Shown: piece after piece, positions 40,093 to 47,416 of the stretch | Numbering within the stretch: the stretch's first letter is position 1 | Layout of the letters: each line of letters begins with the position of its first letter | From: an alpha proteobacterium U9-1i | GTDB taxonomy: Bacteria; Pseudomonadota; Alphaproteobacteria; Caulobacterales; Aquidulcibacteraceae | Direction of reading: 5' to 3' | Length of the DNA stretch: 64,000 nucleotides | NCBI GenBank assembly: GCA_000974665.1 | Contig: BBSY01000002.1 | Span: 868,001-932,000, forward strand | Notes under the pieces: generated by a model | Seen by the model: the letters and a program-made list of their open reading frames with translations, nothing else | Told to the model about the DNA's origin: nothing | The model's database searches: none | Translations under genes and position numbers: made by a program

Positions 40093-41334
40093 CTAGATCG
40101 CAAACGATAGGATCAGCCCAGCCATTGCCGCGCTCATCAGGTTCGCCAACGAGCCCGCCGCCACGGCGCGCAAACCGAGCTTGGCGATTTCACCTTTGCG
40201 CTCTGGCACAAGCTCGCCCAGCACGCCGAGCTGGATGGCGATCGAGCTGAAATTTGCGAAGCCGCAGAGCGCGAATGTGACGACCGCCTGCGTGTGTGGC
40301 GACAGCGTGTTGATGATTTCGCCGAAATGCAGATAGGCGACGAACTCGTTGAGGATCAGCTTTTCGCCGAACAATTGCCCCGCTGTTTGCGCTTCCGCCC
40401 ACGGAATGTTGAGCATGAACATCACTGGCGCGAACACCCAGCCGAGCACGCGCTGGAACGTGAGATCCTCGTACCCGAACAGGCCGCCAATACCGGAGAG
40501 CATGCCGTTGAGCATGGCGATCAGCCCAACGAACGCGATCAGCATCGCGCCGACAGCGACTGCGACTTTCAAACCGTCCATCGTGCCGTTGCCGGCGGCT
40601 TGGAACACGTTCACCGGCTTTTCGCCGTGCGTGTCATCGGCGAGCTTGATGTCTTCTTCCTTCGGCGCGTCAGCGGCGCGCTTTTCATCCGGCATGATGA
40701 TCTTGGCCATCAGCAAGCCGCCGGGCGCGGCCATGAAACTCGCGGCCAGCAAATATTCCGTGCGCATGCCCATGGACGCGTAGGCCGCGAGCAACGAGCC
40801 GGCGATGCCCGCCATGCCGGTGCACATCAACGCGAACATTTGCGGCGTCGTCAGCGCCCGCAGATAGGGCTTCACCACCAGAGGCGATTCCGATTGGCCG
40901 ACGAAGATGTTCGCCGCCGCGTACAGGCTTTCGACGCGGCCTGTGCCGATGATCAGCCGCAAGCCGCCGCCGATCAGGCGCACAACCCATTGCATGATGC
41001 CGAGATAATAGAGCACGGCGAGCAGCGCGCCGAAGAAGATGATGATGGGCAGCACTTGGAGTGCGAACGAGGCGGGGTAGTCCGTCGCCAACGGGCCGAA
41101 CACCATGTTGATACCGGCCGACGAATAGCTCAGCAGCGAATCCACGCCCGCCGAAAGCGCGGCGATCCCGGCGCGCCCGACCGGGACGTAGAGCACCAAC
41201 ACGCCGATCGCCGCTTGCAGTAGGAAGGCGCAGACGATGATGCGAAAATTGATCCGCGTTTTGCCGTTCGAGAGCAGGAACGCGATCAGCAGAATCGCGA
41301 CGATGCCAATCGCGCCAATAGCTTGTTGCGGCAT
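40093..41334 (-). CDS. nupC: NupC-family nucleoside:cation symporter
   Basis: A 413-residue concentrative nucleoside transporter with about ten transmembrane segments. Family motifs: [14 protein letters not shown]-type region (here [20 protein letters not shown]), [31 protein letters not shown] and [14 protein letters not shown]. It imports nucleosides with H+ or Na+ and is placed between the deoA gene and the URC genes, supplying their substrates. A charged cytosolic loop ([14 protein letters not shown]) lies mid-protein. A nested repeat separates it from deoA. Confidence 0.93.
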   Translation of the reverse strand: MPQQAIGAIGIVAILLIAFLLSNGKTRINFRIIVCAFLLQAAIGVLVLYVPVGRAGIAALSAGVDSLLSYSSAGINMVFGPLATDYPASFALQVLPIIIFFGALLAVLYYLGIMQWVVRLIGGGLRLIIGTGRVESLYAAANIFVGQSESPLVVKPYLRALTTPQMFALMCTGMAGIAGSLLAAYASMGMRTEYLLAASFMAAPGGLLMAKIIMPDEKRAADAPKEEDIKLADDTHGEKPVNVFQAAGNGTMDGLKVAVAVGAMLIAFVGLIAMLNGMLSGIGGLFGYEDLTFQRVLGWVFAPVMFMLNIPWAEAQTAGQLFGEKLILNEFVAYLHFGEIINTLSPHTQAVVTFALCGFANFSSIAIQLGVLGELVPERKGEIAKLGLRAVAAGSLANLMSAAMAGLILSFAI

Positions 41335-41398
41335 GTGACCCCCAGTTTGGGGTACACTAATGTGTCACGAAGCGGATCGCCACCCGCACGCGACGTCC

Positions 41399-41506
41399 TT
41401 CGTCATTCCGGACGCGCGAAGCGCGATCCGGAACCCAGGGGCAAACGACGAGCCCTATGACCCCCTGGGTTCCGGGTTCTCGCTGCGCGAGCCCCGGAAT
41501 GACGAA
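41399..41506. repeat. Nested inverted-repeat element, copy 2 (REP-like)
   Basis: A 108-base element between nupC and deoA. The outer arms TTCGTCATTCCGG and CCGGAATGACGAA are perfect, and inner arms around CCGGAACCCAGGGG and CCCCTGGGTTCCGG repeat the plan of copy 1. Its end is three bases from the deoA stop codon, so the transcript of deoA would fold here; it could act as a processing or stabilising hairpin. Confidence 0.85.
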
Positions 41507-41509
41507 GAA

Positions 41510-42826
41510 CTACGTCAACCGCGCATGAACGAGATCGCGCGCAGGCGGCGCAGCATCGGCGATCACATATGCTTTTCGCAGCGCAGCAATCGCAGCGTCC
41601 GCCGCCGCATCGTCCGCCGCGTGGACAAGCGCGAGCGGCTGGTCCGGTCCCACCGCCGCGCCGATTCGCGCGACGTCGGTGAAGCCGACGCGCAGATCGA
41701 GCTTGTCCTCGATCTTCATCCGCCCGCCGCCGAGCGCGATCACAGCCATGCCCACCGCGCGCGCGTCGACAGCGCTCACCACGCCCGCCCGCTCTGGCGC
41801 GACGGCGCGTACAACCGGCGCCGCGGGCATATAATGAGCGGCGCGTTCCAAGAAATCTCTCGGGCCACCAAGCGCCGCCACCATGCGCGCGAACACCTCC
41901 GCCGCTTTGCCGCTCGTCAGCGCCGCTTCGGCGCGCGCGCGGCCTTTGGCGAGATCGGTCTCGATCTTGCCCAGCAGCAGCATCTCCGCCGCCAGCGCCA
42001 TCACCACTTCGTGCAAACGCGTCTCGCGCGGGCCATCGGTGAGATAGTCGAGCGTTTCACGCACCTCGAGCGCGTTGCCGGCGGTGAGCCCCAGCGTTTC
42101 GTTCATGTCGGTGATCAGCGCGTGCACGGGCAGGCCAAGCTCCGCCGCCGTCGCTGTCAGTGTCTTCGCCAAAGTCTCCGCTTGCGCCATCTCGCGCATG
42201 AACGCGCCGCTGCCGACCTTCACATCCATCACCAGGCCCTCAAGCCCGGCCGCGACTTTCTTCGAGAGAATCGACGCCGTGATCAGCGGCACGGATTCCA
42301 CGGTGCCGGTCACGTCGCGGATGGAATAGAAGCGCCGATCCGCCGGCGCGAGATCGCTGGTTTGGCCGACGATGGCGCAGCCAACTTCCTTCACCACGCG
42401 CTTGAAACGCGCGAGATCGGGCGTCGCGTCGTAGCCGGGAATGGCGCTCAATTTGTCGAGCGTGCCGCCGGTGTGCCCGAGCCCACGTCCGGAAATCATC
42501 GGCACGAAGCCTCCGCACGCCGCGACGATTGGCGCCAGCATCAGGCTCACCTTGTCGCCGACGCCGCCGGTCGAATGCTTGTCGAGCACCGGCCCGCCCA
42601 GATTTTCGCCGCGCCAATCGATCGTCACGCCCGAATGCGCCATCGCATGCGTCAGCGCCGCCGTCTCGCGCGCATCGAAGCCCTTGAGCAGAATCGCCAT
42701 CGCCAGGGCGGACACCTGCTCGGCTGCAAGCGAGCCGTCAGAGAGCCCGCGCACAAACGCCGCGATCTCGTCTTTGGGGAGCGTCCCGCCGTCGCGCTTG
42801 CGTATGATGACGTCGCGAAAGTCCAT
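41510..42826 (-). CDS. deoA: Thymidine phosphorylase
   Basis: A 438-residue enzyme that splits thymidine (and deoxyuridine) with phosphate into base and deoxyribose-1-phosphate. The diagnostic motifs are KHSTGGVGDKVSL and SGRGLGHTGGTLDKLSAIPGY, with KVGSGAFM later. I chose MDFRDVIIRKRDGG as the start; five extra residues upstream are possible. It is the promoter-proximal gene of the minus-strand nucleoside block, supplying DeoB. Confidence 0.95.
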   Translation of the reverse strand: MDFRDVIIRKRDGGTLPKDEIAAFVRGLSDGSLAAEQVSALAMAILLKGFDARETAALTHAMAHSGVTIDWRGENLGGPVLDKHSTGGVGDKVSLMLAPIVAACGGFVPMISGRGLGHTGGTLDKLSAIPGYDATPDLARFKRVVKEVGCAIVGQTSDLAPADRRFYSIRDVTGTVESVPLITASILSKKVAAGLEGLVMDVKVGSGAFMREMAQAETLAKTLTATAAELGLPVHALITDMNETLGLTAGNALEVRETLDYLTDGPRETRLHEVVMALAAEMLLLGKIETDLAKGRARAEAALTSGKAAEVFARMVAALGGPRDFLERAAHYMPAAPVVRAVAPERAGVVSAVDARAVGMAVIALGGGRMKIEDKLDLRVGFTDVARIGAAVGPDQPLALVHAADDAAADAAIAALRKAYVIADAAPPARDLVHARLT

Positions 42827-42840
42827 GGGCCACACTAGCA

Positions 42841-42866
42841 CCCTCTCCCCCAGTTGGGGGAGAGGG
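42841..42866. repeat. Hairpin repeat downstream of DUF72 gene
   Basis: CCCTCTCCCCC and GGGGGAGAGGG form a perfect 11-base stem with a four-base loop. It resembles the CTCTCCC/GGGAGAG hairpins at 36.5 and 55.3 kb. It lies 18 bases past the DUF72 stop and just before the deoA start, with no T-run after it on the transcribed strand, so it is not a typical intrinsic terminator. Confidence 0.6.
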
Positions 42867-42883
42867 CAGGGTGAGGGGGAGGC

Positions 42884-43618
42884 TCAGGGAGCGACCATCT
42901 CCATAAACGCCATCGCCGCGTGCGGATTGCGCTCTTTCGCGCCGGAGATGAAGAACACGAACGTGTCGCCCGTCTTCTCCCAATCCTTGGCGGTCTTCGC
43001 CCATTTTTTAAGATCAGCCTTCGGATAGCCCAGCTCTTCCTCGGCCAACGTGCGCTCGAGCCGCGCGTAGACGAAATCCGCCGTCGGCTTCATGAAATCC
43101 GGGCGTTTGTCGGCGTCGACATGGATCACGGCGATGTTGTGCTCGCCCGCGAGCTTGCGGAACGCGGGATCGAGGAAGCTGTCGTGCCGCACTTCGATGG
43201 CGTGGCGCACGCGCAGCTTGCCGATCTTCTCCGGCAGCAGTTCAAAATACGCTTTCATCTCCGCCGGATCGAATTTCTTGTACGGCGCCATCTGCCAGAA
43301 GATCGGCCCGAGCTTCGCACCCATCTCGGCGAGGCCGCTGTTCAAGAACCAATCAACCGATTCCGCGGCTTCGCGCAGATCCTTGCGCTGTGTCGCCGCG
43401 CGCGAGGCTTTCACGGTGAACATGAAATTGTCCGGCGTTGAGCTCGCCCATTTCTTGAACGAGGCGGCACTCTGGGTTTTGTAGAACGTGGCGTTGATTT
43501 CGATCGCGCTCAGACGCTCGCTTGCGTAGGCAAGCTCCTTTGTCGCCGCGAGGCCCTTTGGATAGAAATTGTCTTTCCACGGCTCGAAATTCCAACCGCC
43601 AATGCCAACACGGATCAT
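42884..43618 (-). CDS. DUF72 family protein (YecE-like)
   Basis: A 244-residue TIM-barrel-like protein: VGIGGWNFEPWKDNFYP at the N-terminus, EINATFYKTQS, and AIEVRHDSF. DUF72 proteins are widespread with no firm biochemical role. A UV-endonuclease-like or metal-dependent barrel has been suggested from structure. The frame extends further upstream, but the AAAGGTGG box directly before the double ATG fixes the start within three bases. It is a single gene on the minus strand. Confidence 0.88.
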   Translation of the reverse strand: MIRVGIGGWNFEPWKDNFYPKGLAATKELAYASERLSAIEINATFYKTQSAASFKKWASSTPDNFMFTVKASRAATQRKDLREAAESVDWFLNSGLAEMGAKLGPIFWQMAPYKKFDPAEMKAYFELLPEKIGKLRVRHAIEVRHDSFLDPAFRKLAGEHNIAVIHVDADKRPDFMKPTADFVYARLERTLAEEELGYPKADLKKWAKTAKDWEKTGDTFVFFISGAKERNPHAAMAFMEMVAP

Positions 43619-43683
43619 CATCCCACCTTTGCCGACAACATCGGATAACAGCCGACGTTCCGCAATGGTTGGAACGGGACCTG

Positions 43684-44229
43684 CTATTCGCGCGCAAACA
43701 CGCGCTCGATACTGAACCGCAGCCGCGCCTCTCTCTCCAGCGCGGGCGACGCATTGACAACGACCGCCGCCTTCGCCGCCAGCCATACCGCCAGGTCGGC
43801 GCGTTCGTTGCCGGCGTACACAAATCCCTCGGGGTAGGCGGCCGCGAGCGCTTCGGCCTTGCGATGCGATTTCAGGTTCACGCGTCCGTCCGACGCGAAC
43901 ACGCGGTCGAAGCAATTGAGGTGAGCCGCCACGGCATCCGCACCAGCGCGGTCAAACGCCGTGGCCAGGGCGATCTCGCGTCCGGTCGCGCGTTCGGCGC
44001 GGAGCCACGCCACCACCCGTAAGTCGTACGGCAATGTGGCCGCAACGACTGGGTAGAGCGCCGCCAGCTGAAACTTGGCGAAAGCGCGCCCACGCAAGAG
44101 CCAAACCGCCAGCATTGGCAACCGCCACGGTTCGCGCGTGGCCAAGCGCCACATCGCCGCGCCAAACAGATCACCGCGTATCAACGTGCCGTCGAGATCG
44201 ACCGCGAGCGGCGGCTTAGGCAGCGCCAT
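43684..44229 (-). CDS. HAD-superfamily phosphatase
   Basis: A 181-residue haloacid dehalogenase-type hydrolase. Motif I is AVDLDGTLIRGD (nucleophile Asp10, acid/base Asp12), motif III Lys is likely in SHRKAEAL, and motif IV is YAGNERADLAVW. The layout resembles the HAD domain found fused to UbiA-type prenyltransferases, here alone. Its start lies 14 bases inside the end of the Rrf2 gene, so the two are co-expressed. The substrate is unknown. Confidence 0.8.
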   Translation of the reverse strand: MALPKPPLAVDLDGTLIRGDLFGAAMWRLATREPWRLPMLAVWLLRGRAFAKFQLAALYPVVAATLPYDLRVVAWLRAERATGREIALATAFDRAGADAVAAHLNCFDRVFASDGRVNLKSHRKAEALAAAYPEGFVYAGNERADLAVWLAAKAAVVVNASPALEREARLRFSIERVFARE

Positions 44230-44656
44230 GGTTCGCGCGCGCTTTGGCGAGCAGATCAGCCAGGCTGACGCTCTCGTACTTGCGCAGCGACGCTTCGTAG
44301 GCGTCAACGAACGCCTCACGGGCCACGCAGTGCGGGGTCTTGCGGCACTCCTTGCAACGAACATTTGCGCTCTTCACGCAATTGGCCGGCGCGGTCGGTC
44401 CGTCCGCTGCGCGCAGAATGTCCGCCATGCTGATCTGCTCCGGTGCGCGCATGAGCCGGTAGCCGCCGAGTTTGCCCTTGTGGGCGTAAGCGAGTTTCGC
44501 CAGCCGCAGCTTGTTGGCGACGGTCTCGCCATAATGGCGCGGCAAGCCCGCCGCATGGATCATCGCCGACGAGGACAACATCTTGTCCTCAGTGGCATAC
44601 GCCTCCGCGAGCGCTATCGCCGCGTGAATCGCGTAAATTGCAGTACCCTTCATCAT
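44216..44656 (-). CDS. Rrf2-family transcriptional regulator with four cysteines
   Basis: A 146-residue winged-helix regulator (residues 1-75) with GLPRHYGETVANKLRLAKL and a wing GKLGGYRLMR. The sensor loop has Cys93, Cys101, Cys104 and Cys110 (CVKSANVRCKECRKTPHC). IscR and NsrR use three cysteines in this loop for an Fe-S cluster, so a redox- or cluster-sensing role is likely. It overlaps the HAD gene downstream by 14 bases. Targets are not visible; the 15-base gap before it holds no clear dyad. Confidence 0.85.
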   Translation of the reverse strand: MMKGTAIYAIHAAIALAEAYATEDKMLSSSAMIHAAGLPRHYGETVANKLRLAKLAYAHKGKLGGYRLMRAPEQISMADILRAADGPTAPANCVKSANVRCKECRKTPHCVAREAFVDAYEASLRKYESVSLADLLAKARANHGAA

Positions 44657-44671
44657 TGCACCGCTCCGGCA

Positions 44672-45478
44672 TCAAGCGCCGGTGAAGCGGGGCGAGCGCT
44701 TCTCGACGAAGGCGTCCACGGCTTCCTTGTGGTCAGCCGTTTCGTGCGCAAGCGCCTGGAAGGCGGCTGAGAGTTCGAGCACGTCACTCAAACGGCCGTG
44801 CTGAGCTTCCAGCATCAAACGCTTGGACATCCGCAGAGCGCGCGGTGGGTTGACGGCCACGCGTTCGGCCAATGCGCGCGCTTCGGCCATCAGATTCTCA
44901 TCCGCCGCGACCTTGTTCACGAGGCCGATACGCAAGGCTTCGGCAGAATCGATCGTGTCGCCGGTGAAAATCAGCTCGGAGGCAATGGCCCGCCCAAGCA
45001 AAGCGCTCAGTATATGCGCGCCGCCGTCGCCCGGAATGATGCCGACTTTAACGAAACTCGAGGCGACCTTCGCATTTTGCGCCATGACGCGCATGTCGCA
45101 GGCCGCGGCGATGTCGAGACCGAGGCCGATCGCGGAGCCGTTGATGGCGGCGATCGTCACGACTTCGCAATCGTAGATCGCCTTGATTGCGGTGTGGACG
45201 CCGCGGCGATAATTCCGCCGTGTGCCCTCGGGCGTGACTTTGCTTGGGCCGATGCCGCTGCGTTCTCGGATCGATTTCAAATCGCCGCCCGAGCAAAACG
45301 CCTTACCCGCGCCAGTGAGAATGATGACCGAGACATCCTCATCGGCCTGCGCCTTCGCGAATGCCGCGGCGATGTCGTCGCAATCCTCAGGCGTTGCGAT
45401 GGCGTTGCGGCTCTCGGCGCGGTTCAACGTCACGAGCGCGACGCGCCCGGATTTTTCGTAAGTTGCAAATGGCGACAT
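44672..45478 (-). CDS. Enoyl-CoA hydratase/isomerase
   Basis: A 268-residue crotonase-fold enzyme. The CoA-binding and oxyanion segment is GAGKAFCSGGDLKSI and the second is AAINGSAIGLGLDIAAACDMR. The GDGGAH segment carries an Asp where typical hydratases have the second Glu (IPGDGGAHIL), so the exact reaction is uncertain. I chose MSPFATYEKSG as the start; the upstream extension is unconserved. It lies 15 bases upstream of the Rrf2 gene on the same strand. Confidence 0.85.
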   Translation of the reverse strand: MSPFATYEKSGRVALVTLNRAESRNAIATPEDCDDIAAAFAKAQADEDVSVIILTGAGKAFCSGGDLKSIRERSGIGPSKVTPEGTRRNYRRGVHTAIKAIYDCEVVTIAAINGSAIGLGLDIAAACDMRVMAQNAKVASSFVKVGIIPGDGGAHILSALLGRAIASELIFTGDTIDSAEALRIGLVNKVAADENLMAEARALAERVAVNPPRALRMSKRLMLEAQHGRLSDVLELSAAFQALAHETADHKEAVDAFVEKRSPRFTGA

Positions 45479-45646
45479 GCGCGTAACCTCGTGCTGTTCT
45501 GCTACTTGCGGGATCGGATTACTCACAGTCAACCGAGCGGCGTTGGCGCCATTTCTGCGGTTTATAAGGAACTCCACCCGCGCGGCGCTTCAAGGCGCCA
45601 ACTTGGCCGGACCCTAGCTATTGTCCGTACCCGGATCAAATATTAA

Positions 45647-46399
45647 TTACGTTTCGGCCTCGCCGGTCTGCGCCGCGATGAGTTGTTCTGTTTGCGATGG
45701 GTTTGGGCCGTGCCGGCGTACTTCGACCGCGCCGCCAGTTTCGCGCGTCTCGGTGACGATGATCTCCGTTTCCGAGTCCGCTTGGAACTGGAATACGACG
45801 CCATCGGCGTTCAACGTTTCTCCGCCGCCGCGTACTTCAAGCGAGAACGCTGTCGTTCGCGCGTTGTCGCTGAGCTCAATTGCTGCGGCGGAAGCGGCGT
45901 TCGCGAAATCGTACGATGTGTAGATCAGATCACCGTCTGCATCCTCGTGCACCACGATCGTGCGGCGGCCCGTAAAGCCCATCAAGCGTGTGCGCGGCAA
46001 CCAGCGGCATGACACGGTGCGATCGTCGAGGCGTACCGATGAGATCGGTGTCGTGAACGCAGCGCCCGGCGTTTCGAGCATGCCGGGATTGAGCGCGCGC
46101 ACCGCACCGGCGTCCGCGCCATCACGCAGCAAACTGGTGTACACGCTGCCGGCCGCGCCTTCCTCGGCGCCAGCGATGAATTCGTGGCGCGTCACGATGG
46201 CGCCGTTCGGCTTGTCGTACTCCGCCACGCGTACCGTGTCGCCGTCGCGCTCGAACACGAACAATGTAGGGGCATCGATCGCGTCGCAGATGAACCAGAG
46301 ATGGTCCGCCTGTCGCGGTACGGTTGACGACGGGGCGGTCTGCTCGGGGCGAGGTCCGCAGGCGGCGAGCAGGATGAGAGCGGCGATCAGAAAGCGCAT
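45647..46399 (-). CDS. Predicted lipoprotein of unknown function
   Basis: A 250-residue protein with lipobox LLAAC (MRFLIAALILLAACG, Cys14) and a mature domain rich in beta strands, with two additional cysteines (FICDAID and VSCRWL) that could form a disulfide. No domain recognised. It stands alone on the minus strand between an enoyl-CoA hydratase and a divergent AraC-type gene. Confidence 0.65.
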   Translation of the reverse strand: MRFLIAALILLAACGPRPEQTAPSSTVPRQADHLWFICDAIDAPTLFVFERDGDTVRVAEYDKPNGAIVTRHEFIAGAEEGAAGSVYTSLLRDGADAGAVRALNPGMLETPGAAFTTPISSVRLDDRTVSCRWLPRTRLMGFTGRRTIVVHEDADGDLIYTSYDFANAASAAAIELSDNARTTAFSLEVRGGGETLNADGVVFQFQADSETEIIVTETRETGGAVEVRRHGPNPSQTEQLIAAQTGEAET

Positions 46400-46582
46400 G
46401 TGGAGATGCTAGCATCATGGCACCCGCTTGTGCAGCCGCAACCGCGCAACTCAGCCCTTCCACCTTTTCCGAGGTCGCCGGCGCTGGACTGCGCTACCAA
46501 ACCGTCGCGCGCCGCGTCCGCAATTGCGATCAAACGCGGCGCGAGCACCGCCCTAAGGTCGCCGCATCCTTGAGGGAGCCGC

Positions 46583-47416
46583 ATGGACGCGATCAACAAA
46601 GCGCTCTGGTTCATCGAAAGCCGCCTCACCGGGCCGCTGTCGATGGAGGACGTCGCGGAAAACGCCGGCGCCTCGCGATTTCACTTGTCGCGCCTGTTTG
46701 CGTTGACGCTGGGCCGGTCGGCCATCGGCTACGTGCGCGGACGGCGGCTAAGCGAAGCCGCGCGACAGCTGGGAGCCGGCGCGCCGGACATTCTCTCCGT
46801 TGCGCTCGACCATGGCTACGGCTCCCACGAGGCTTTCACCCGCGCCTTTCGCGAGCAGTTCGGTTTGACGCCCGAAGCGTTCCGCGCCGATGGCGATCTT
46901 TCAAAGCTTGCACTCGTGGAGCCGATCCGAATGACCAACGCCCCCGCCAACAATATCGACGTCACACGCTACGAGGATGCGCCAGCCTTTTTGATGGCCG
47001 GCCTCGGCGCGCGTTACAAACAGGGTGGCGATCCCGCCATACCCGGCCAATGGATGCGTTTCAACGCGCACATAGGCCACGTGTCGCATCAAGTCGGCGA
47101 CGTCGCCTATGGCGTGATTTGCAATTTCGATGAGGACGGCGCGTTCGACTATATCTGCGCGGTCGAGGTGTCGCGCTTCGCCGATCTGCCGCCGGAGTTT
47201 CAAACCATCCGCGTGCCAGCGCGGCGCTACGCTGTGTTCACGCATCGCGGCCATATCTCGAAAATCCCCGCAACATTGCACGCAGTGTGGGCCGTCTGGC
47301 TCCCCGCAAGCGGCAAGAAGCCAGCCGACGCGCCAAGCTTGGAACGCTACGACGCGCGCTTCAACGCGACGACGGGCGAGGGGGATGTGGAGTTTTGGCT
47401 GCCGTTGGAATCATAG
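46583..47416 (+). CDS. AraC-family regulator with GyrI-like effector domain
   Basis: A 277-residue regulator. Residues 1-105 hold the two AraC helix-turn-helix motifs (MEDVAENAGASRFHLSRLF; DHGYGSHEAFTRAFREQFGLTPEAFR, given by ends). Residues 125-277 are a GyrI-like/effector-binding domain (YEDAPAFLMAGL, VPARRYAVFTHRG, FWLPLE). This is the Rob/SoxS-related layout that senses small hydrophobic or amphipathic ligands and usually controls efflux or stress genes. It converges with ligD, the coding regions overlapping by six bases. Confidence 0.88.
   Translation: MDAINKALWFIESRLTGPLSMEDVAENAGASRFHLSRLFALTLGRSAIGYVRGRRLSEAARQLGAGAPDILSVALDHGYGSHEAFTRAFREQFGLTPEAFRADGDLSKLALVEPIRMTNAPANNIDVTRYEDAPAFLMAGLGARYKQGGDPAIPGQWMRFNAHIGHVSHQVGDVAYGVICNFDEDGAFDYICAVEVSRFADLPPEFQTIRVPARRYAVFTHRGHISKIPATLHAVWAVWLPASGKKPADAPSLERYDARFNATTGEGDVEFWLPLES

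Noticed and set aside
44672-45478. Enoyl-CoA hydratase as the methylglutaconyl-CoA hydratase of the leucine pathway
   Set aside because: It lies 6.5 kb from ivd, next to unrelated genes, and a key Glu position appears to be Asp; the family alone does not support it.
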